Below, in pieces: positions 60,173 through 64,000 of a DNA stretch of 64,000 nucleotides. The position numbers were made by a program, and so were the translations under genes. The notes under the pieces are model-generated. The model did not search any database and was not told the origin of the DNA. It worked only from the letters and a program-made list of their open reading frames with translations. Each line of letters begins with the position of its first letter. The first letter of the stretch is position 1. The stretch lies in assembly GCA_041484525.1 (NCBI GenBank), contig JBGPHT010000010.1, forward strand, positions 24,762 through 88,761, written 5' to 3'. Origin of the DNA: JBGPHT01 sp041484525 (lineage in GTDB: Bacteria > Acidobacteriota > Terriglobia > Bryobacterales > Bryobacteraceae).

Positions 60173-60316
60173 GCCACCCTAGCTCAGCTGGTAGAGCGGC
60201 TGATTCGTAATTTCTAACTCCCGGTGTATGCTATTGATTCTGTGTTCGGCCACTCCCTCATTCTGTCGGCATGTTCGGCCTGACGGGCGCTAATTGAATC
60301 CGATTTTGCATCCAAC
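60173..60316 (+). repeat. Repeat copy A: 5' half of tRNA-Thr(CGU) plus conserved tail
   Basis: Bases 60173-60211 match the 5' half of a tRNA: acceptor GCCACCC, D-arm GCTCAGCTGGTAGAGC, then an anticodon stem and loop GCTGATTCGTAAT (anticodon CGT, threonine). The complementary side of the anticodon stem and the T-arm are absent. The following about 100 bases are shared with copy B at 63207, including TATGCTATTGATTCTG and GGGCGCTAATTGAATCCGAT. I read it as an attachment-site junction of an inserted cassette. Confidence 0.8.
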
Positions 60317-60370
60317 GTTCGGAAGACAGAGCAGAAAACACCCGAACTCCGGTTCGAGGTGCCATTCTGT

Positions 60371-61168
60371 TCATTGCCTCCTTCGGCCCAAACGAAATTC
60401 CTCCAGTTCTCGCTTCAGCGGAGCCCAATATTCCCGATCCTTGCGGCGCTCCACCCGTTCTTCGACCTCCAGCGCCTCGCTCACATCGTCCGGCCGCGCC
60501 GACAGCGCGGCTTGAACTGCCGGGCGCAAAATGGCCTCGGCGCCTGCCAACTCGGGGTGCGCACCTGCCACTTCCACCAGCAACTCCGGGGTGCGCAACT
60601 CGCGCAGCCAGAACCGCACCAGTTCCTGGGTCGCGTTTGTGGAGTGCCTGAAGTAGCTCTGCTCGACCAGGCGCCTGATCATCGGCCAGTCCTTATCACG
60701 CTGGGTCTTTTTCGCGCGTACCAGATCTTCCATCGCGAGCAAATCGATGGGCTCACCGGCAACCTCAATGGTCGTGCGGCGGGCCCATAGCTCCTCGAAG
60801 CCGGCGACGCCGCGCAAGGAAGACATCAAATCGATTCGCAGTCCTGCAACATCTTCTCGCCGGCAGCGGAGATGGACAGCATGCCCGCGCAACAAGTGCC
60901 GCTCTTCCAAAGGGGGAACGGCAATCACTTCGGCGTCAAGAGCGTCGAGCGCTCGCACCAAATTTGGGAGGTTTGTCGCATCCGCCAGAATCAGGAGGTC
61001 CAGGTCGCGGCTAAATTCCGCTGCGCCGTAAAATATGCACGCCTGGCCGCCCATGAGAAGCGTTCTCGCGCCACTCCGCTGGATCGAAGAAAGGGCTTTG
61101 AGTATCGGGCTCTGGCTCAAGTGATCCTCCCAGCGCGAGATAGGTCTCCCACAGCCGTGCTGATTCAA
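60371..61168 (-). CDS. Nucleotidyltransferase-fold protein (AbiEii-like)
   Basis: 265 residues. The NTase signature is LLMGGQACIFYGAAEFSRDLDLLIL, i.e. Gly-Gly, then Ser-x-Asp-x-Asp. A later acidic residue in LRIDLMSSLRG could be the third metal ligand. C-terminal half helical and charged. Similar proteins act as toxins in NTase-based toxin-antitoxin or abortive infection loci (AbiEii/MenT), while others are antitoxins (MntA). The start at ATG 61168 makes a 158-base out-of-frame overlap with a small upstream gene; a later start at the ATG of MGGQ (about 61054) cuts off a helix normally kept. Cassette cargo. Confidence 0.75.
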   Translation of the reverse strand: MNQHGCGRPISRWEDHLSQSPILKALSSIQRSGARTLLMGGQACIFYGAAEFSRDLDLLILADATNLPNLVRALDALDAEVIAVPPLEERHLLRGHAVHLRCRREDVAGLRIDLMSSLRGVAGFEELWARRTTIEVAGEPIDLLAMEDLVRAKKTQRDKDWPMIRRLVEQSYFRHSTNATQELVRFWLRELRTPELLVEVAGAHPELAGAEAILRPAVQAALSARPDDVSEALEVEERVERRKDREYWAPLKRELEEFRLGRRRQ

Positions 61169-61247
61169 GGAAACGCTCGCCGGGGCTCAGTGCATACCAC
61201 GCCGCCCACTCGTTCCCCACTATCTCTTCCACGTGAAGACGCTTCAC
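61011..61247 (-). CDS. Small protein, probable partner of the overlapping nucleotidyltransferase
   Basis: 78 residues from GTG 61247, preceded by AGGAAA. Reads MKRLHVEEIVGNEWAAWYALSP through a middle YLALGGSLEPEPDTQSPFF to HILRRSGI. Acidic first half and basic tail. The frame runs 158 bases into the nucleotidyltransferase gene in another phase. The small gene first, toxin-like gene second order is typical of antitoxin-toxin pairs. I recall similar small proteins beside such nucleotidyltransferases in soil bacteria but cannot check. Confidence 0.6.
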   Translation of the reverse strand: MKRLHVEEIVGNEWAAWYALSPGERFLESARLWETYLALGGSLEPEPDTQSPFFDPAEWRENASHGRPGVHILRRSGI

Positions 61248-61607
61248 GTTTCCTACTGTAGCTGATTCCCTCAATTGATGAGCCACCTTTCGGTTCGATG
61301 CGGTGGGGGCGGGATCTTTGGATAGGCAGTCACGCCAGCACATCGTCCGACGACGGCATTCCGGTACACTCGATGCGGACAATCGGTCGAGGAGTGGGCG
61401 AATCTGACACGGGACGCCCGTCTGATGTGCGGCCTGTTGTCCCGTCTGGAGTGAGCAGCCTGACCAAGATAACGAGCCGCCAGAATAGCAAAGCGTTGGC
61501 AGGCTGTGATAGGAGATGTGGCAAACTGAGTGAAAGTAGAGCGCCGTGAGACGGAGGTCCTCGCGCTCACAGCCGGCCGGGGACCGACGATACAGAAGAA
61601 GCACATC
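61248..61607. other. Divergent intergenic gap within the cassette
   Basis: About 360 bases between the minus-strand pair and the plus-strand gene. No gene is supported; the frames here are short and have no ribosome site. It should hold both promoters. Confidence 0.4.
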
Positions 61608-62844
61608 GTGAACATAGCAAAGCCTGCGCCGAGGGCTAGCCGCCCCGGGCGGGCGGCCCTGGATGAACTCATTGAGCAGATCACGGTAGATGCCTATGGC
61701 GAAGATGAGCAACTCTGGGCCTTCCGGCAGGCTTTCGAGGACCGGGTCGCCGTGCCCTGCGATGCGTTGGTCATCGGTGAGCCGGTATCGGTGGTTGAGT
61801 TCGACTACGACGGAAACGAGCGGCGCGGATTGACGGCCAAATGCCTCCGTCCAGATGGCCGCAAGCACGTCGTCGCCGCTTCCGATGTCGAGTTTCCGCA
61901 CGGAACGGAAGGCGAGAGGTACGTTGGAGCGTATCGCAAATGGATGGGGCTCACACCATTCCCACCGGAGACTGCTTCTCGATGGAGCGGCAAAGGCCGC
62001 CGTGAAATGGCCGGCATAGCGATCGACGCGCACCAACAGGTGGAGTTGGCCGTCCTATCGGTGAAAAGTCAGACCGCGCGTTGCCGGTTCCTCGGGAGCG
62101 ACCGGACCGTTACGCTGCGAAGTCGGAGGTTCTGGGTGCCCGGTGAAATTGTGCGAGTCAAGCCGCGAAAGAAGTGGCTCTACGGTAATCCGCACCTCTC
62201 GGCAGAGATCGAGTCCACCAGGATCGACGCGCGAGCCCATGGGATTGACCCCGCTCCGGTTAGAGGAGCGTGGCGCATGGAATCCGATCGACGAATACTG
62301 GGGTGAGGCAAGTAAGTCGATCGAACGGTGGGCCAGGCCGATCATCGCCCGTGGCCCGCGACAGGCTTTTGAAATGGAGCAAGTGCTGCCCGGGTATGAC
62401 TTCGCCGATCCGGAATGCGACCCGATTGGCGTTTCCAACGACCTCAAAAACTCTGGAAATACTGGGGGCGCATACAAAGTCCTGATGGAACTCTGTGGGG
62501 CGGATCTACGCTGTCTGGACGCCCATGCCCACTTGGGGAATCTTGCTTTCGATCTGATGGCTTACGATGCGGCCCGCCACTACGAGACGGGTTTCCGGAT
62601 CGGCGAGTTAGCACTGCCCGGAAGTTTCAGCGGTGTCCTGCCGTGGGGCCACATTGACAACCGGCCATTCCTGCGGTGTATGGATGGATTCGGGCGTTGC
62701 CTTTGGCGCCTGGGCCGGTTTTCGGACGCCTGCCAAATCTTCGAACGAATGCTGTGGCTGAACCCTTCAGACAATCAAGGTGTCCGATTTTTGATCGACG
62801 ATGTTCGCATGAAGCGGGCGTGGGAAGATCGACGGGATAAATAG
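61608..62844 (+). pseudogene. Cassette gene of unknown function, split by a frameshift near 62235
   Basis: From GTG 61608 (MNIAKPAPRASRPGRAALDEL) one frame runs to 62306 and a second, shifted by one base, from about 62232 (GLTPLRLEERGAWNPIDEYWG) to 62844. Joined, they give a protein of about 411 residues: an N-terminal acidic helical region (LIEQITVDAYGEDEQLWAF), a small beta region (VTLRSRRFWVPGEIVRVKPRKKW) and a helical, TPR-like C-terminus (DLRCLDAHAHLGNLAFDL, RCLWRLGRFSDACQIFERM). The good match across the join suggests one gene with an extra base. Function unknown. Lower GC than the chromosome. Confidence 0.6.
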
Positions 62845-63166
62845 AGAACCCTTCGCCACAAGAGCCGGCGGGCACAGCCCCCCGCGACAGAAAATATCAG
62901 TCTCCGCTATCAGCAAGATCCAGCTTGCAAGCACAGTCGGTGCGCATGAATTCCGTAACGTTTGAGATTCCGGATTGCAAGGGACCGGACGATTGCAGGT
63001 TTCTGCTCTTTGCCCGCAGGAGACGTGCCAGGCCCAACCCTTTCTTGAGAATGGAGGTGGATTCAAGATCGAATTCATCTTTTTCCACACTCGGAGACCT
63101 CAAGTGCCTGATTTTCTGGGATTTAAATGCCTCCTTAAGTGCCCTTGATCGGCTGATCAAACTCGC
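62845..63166. other. Gap at right end of the cassette
   Basis: No gene is supported. Short frames on both strands (62925-63194 plus; 62897-63211 minus) have no ribosome site and no recognisable domain. Confidence 0.4.
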
Positions 63167-63195
63167 TTGCGCGATTCGCCGCAAGTCATTATAAT
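63167..63195 (+). promoter_or_regulatory. tRNA-type promoter in front of repeat copy B
   Basis: TTGCGC (63167-63172), 17-base spacer, TATAAT (63190-63195), 11 bases before the tRNA 5' end at 63207: the layout of a strong stable-RNA promoter. Confidence 0.65.
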
Positions 63196-63206
63196 TGAAG
63201 AGGTAA

Positions 63207-63351
63207 GCCACCCTAGCTCAGCTGGTAGAGCGGCTGATTCGTAATTCCTACGTCGTAGGCTATGCTATTGATTCTGCGAGTGGCTACGCCCTCCTTCTTC
63301 CGGCATATTCGGCCTGTCGGGCGCTAATTGAATCCGATTTTGAATCCAAGT
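63207..63351 (+). repeat. Repeat copy B: 5' half of tRNA-Thr(CGU) plus conserved tail
   Basis: The first 40 bases are the same as copy A (60173), then the tail is about 80 percent alike by eye, down to GAATCCGATTTTG-ATCCAA. Again the tRNA lacks its 3' half. It forms the junction between the first cassette and the DNA to the right, which carries a toxin-antitoxin pair. Confidence 0.8.
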
Positions 63352-63357
63352 TTCCTC

Positions 63358-63660
63358 TCAGGCAAGCAACGCACGCCGAACCGCGTCCGGCTCACGCGCG
63401 ATCACCGTCAGAAAGGCCCTAGCGGGGCCGCTGGGGACTCGTCGCCCATGCTCCCAATGTTCCAAGGTCCGTTTGCTCAGACCGAATAACTTGGCAAACT
63501 CCCCTTGAGAAAGGGAGATCTTCTCTCTGATCGCCTTGACATCGATGTCGTCTGGGACGTGTACCTCACAGCCGTGATTCTCCCGGCCCTTTGCGAAAGC
63601 GAGCGCTTGTCTGGCGCTCTCGATCATTCGTTCGCCCGCCGTCGGTCTCCTCTTCTTCAT
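63358..63660 (-). CDS. XRE-family antitoxin (HigA2-like)
   Basis: 100 residues from ATG 63660, preceded by AAGGGAG. A helix-turn-helix (IREKISLSQGEFAKLFGLSKRTLEHWEHGRR) sits in the middle, as in HigA2/MqsA-type antitoxins, and the tail AFLTVIAREPDAVRRALL is typical of the family. It overlaps the toxin gene by 4 bases, toxin first. It ends 7 bases from repeat copy B, so it is the first cargo of the next cassette. Confidence 0.85.
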   Translation of the reverse strand: MKKRRPTAGERMIESARQALAFAKGRENHGCEVHVPDDIDVKAIREKISLSQGEFAKLFGLSKRTLEHWEHGRRVPSGPARAFLTVIAREPDAVRRALLA

Positions 63661-64000
63661 TTCGACTCCCTTCCGGACCTGTAGGTCTCGACCATATTTG
63701 CCAGGACGGATTTCAATACTCGTCGTTCTTGCGGGGCCAAATCGGTCTTCTCGTTCTTGGCGAAGATGTTGAGCAAGAATACCGGAATGTCCGTCCCGGA
63801 GAAGAATGTTATTACCCGGTAGCCGCCACTTTTCCCCTTGCCCCTTCCGGCGAACCGCACCTTGCGGGCACCGCCCGTTCCTTCGATTATGTCGCCGCCC
63901 GCAGGATGGGCAGCAATCCACGTCACGATGGCAAGCCGCTCCCCGTCGGACAGCCCCAACGACCGCGCGTCGCCAAGGAATGCGGGTGTTTCCACGACGG
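63657..64000 (-). CDS. RelE/HigB2-type toxin, 5' end at or beyond the window edge
   Basis: At least 112 residues. VETPAFLGDARSLGLSDGE, then DIIEGTGGARKVRF, GKGKSGGYRVITFF and IFAKNEKTDLAPQERR are all typical of the HigB2 family of RelE-fold mRNA interferases. A GTG at 63995 could start it, but relatives have a few more residues before VETP and the frame is open to base 64000, so I mark it partial. It forms an operon with the HigA2-like gene. Confidence 0.85.
   Translation of the reverse strand, partial: VVETPAFLGDARSLGLSDGERLAIVTWIAAHPAGGDIIEGTGGARKVRFAGRGKGKSGGYRVITFFSGTDIPVFLLNIFAKNEKTDLAPQERRVLKSVLANMVETYRSGRESK

Noticed and set aside
62897..63211. Minus-strand frame of 104 codons at the right end of the cassette
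   Set aside because: It covers the tRNA promoter and the start of repeat copy B, has no ribosome site and no recognisable domain.
1..64000. CRISPR arrays, rRNA genes and complete insertion sequences
   Set aside because: No regularly spaced repeats, rRNA signatures or transposase genes were seen by eye.

Overview
The window is a high-GC bacterial chromosome segment, most likely from an Acidobacteriota member of the Solibacter/Bryobacter type. This assignment is inference. It rests on an Oar-like TonB receptor with an N-terminal carboxypeptidase-regulatory domain, a PadR plus duplicated-permease (ADOP) pair, DUF4384/caspase/TPR secreted proteins, and an exosortase with EpsI. No rRNA gene, complete tRNA or CRISPR array was seen.

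Layout. 1-6018: a hybrid histidine kinase cut by the left edge, two exported TIM-barrel enzymes, phosphotransacetylase and an HDAC-fold hydrolase. 6019-7310: a lower-GC insertion with an unknown, possibly nuclease-like gene. 7311-15884: mostly housekeeping (AI-2E-type permease, ruvX, mltG, glycosyltransferase, glyA, rpiB, proS). 15985-23468: a TonB receptor, def, and an operon of two DUF4384 proteins with a caspase-PEGA-TPR protein. 23616-26523: a decayed PadR/ADOP pair. 26557-38561: exosortase/EpsI, an MFS permease, trpS, an RNA methyltransferase, rhodanese, leuS, a damaged HigBA pair and endonuclease IV. 38727-46050: a six-gene export operon under a TetR regulator (TolC, HlyD, two ATPases, two permeases), similar in plan to E. 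coli ybiH-ybhGFSR but with its own outer-membrane channel and a hairpin element between the ATPase genes. 46117-52253: cell-envelope genes, a response regulator, outer-membrane proteins and a cheW fragment. 52475-59830: a compact chemotaxis operon cheW-mcp-cheA-cheR-cheD-cheY-cheX-cheB.

The right end (60173-64000) is the most unusual part. Two about 145-bp direct repeats, each starting with the 5' half of a tRNA-Thr(CGU) gene through the anticodon loop, bracket a 3-kb cassette. The cassette carries an overlapping small protein/nucleotidyltransferase pair and a frameshifted gene of unknown function. The second repeat has its own tRNA-type promoter and is followed by a HigB2/HigA-type toxin-antitoxin pair that runs off the window. 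This looks like a tandem array of small cargo cassettes inserted into one tRNA anticodon loop, with no integrase visible.

Several accessory genes are broken (PadR, ADOP, HigB toxin, a secreted protein, a membrane glycosyltransferase-like protein, a cheW copy, the cassette gene), while essential genes are intact. This argues for real decay rather than general sequence error, although single-base errors cannot be excluded. Several genes start 6-9 nt after a -10-like hexamer, suggesting frequent leaderless transcripts.
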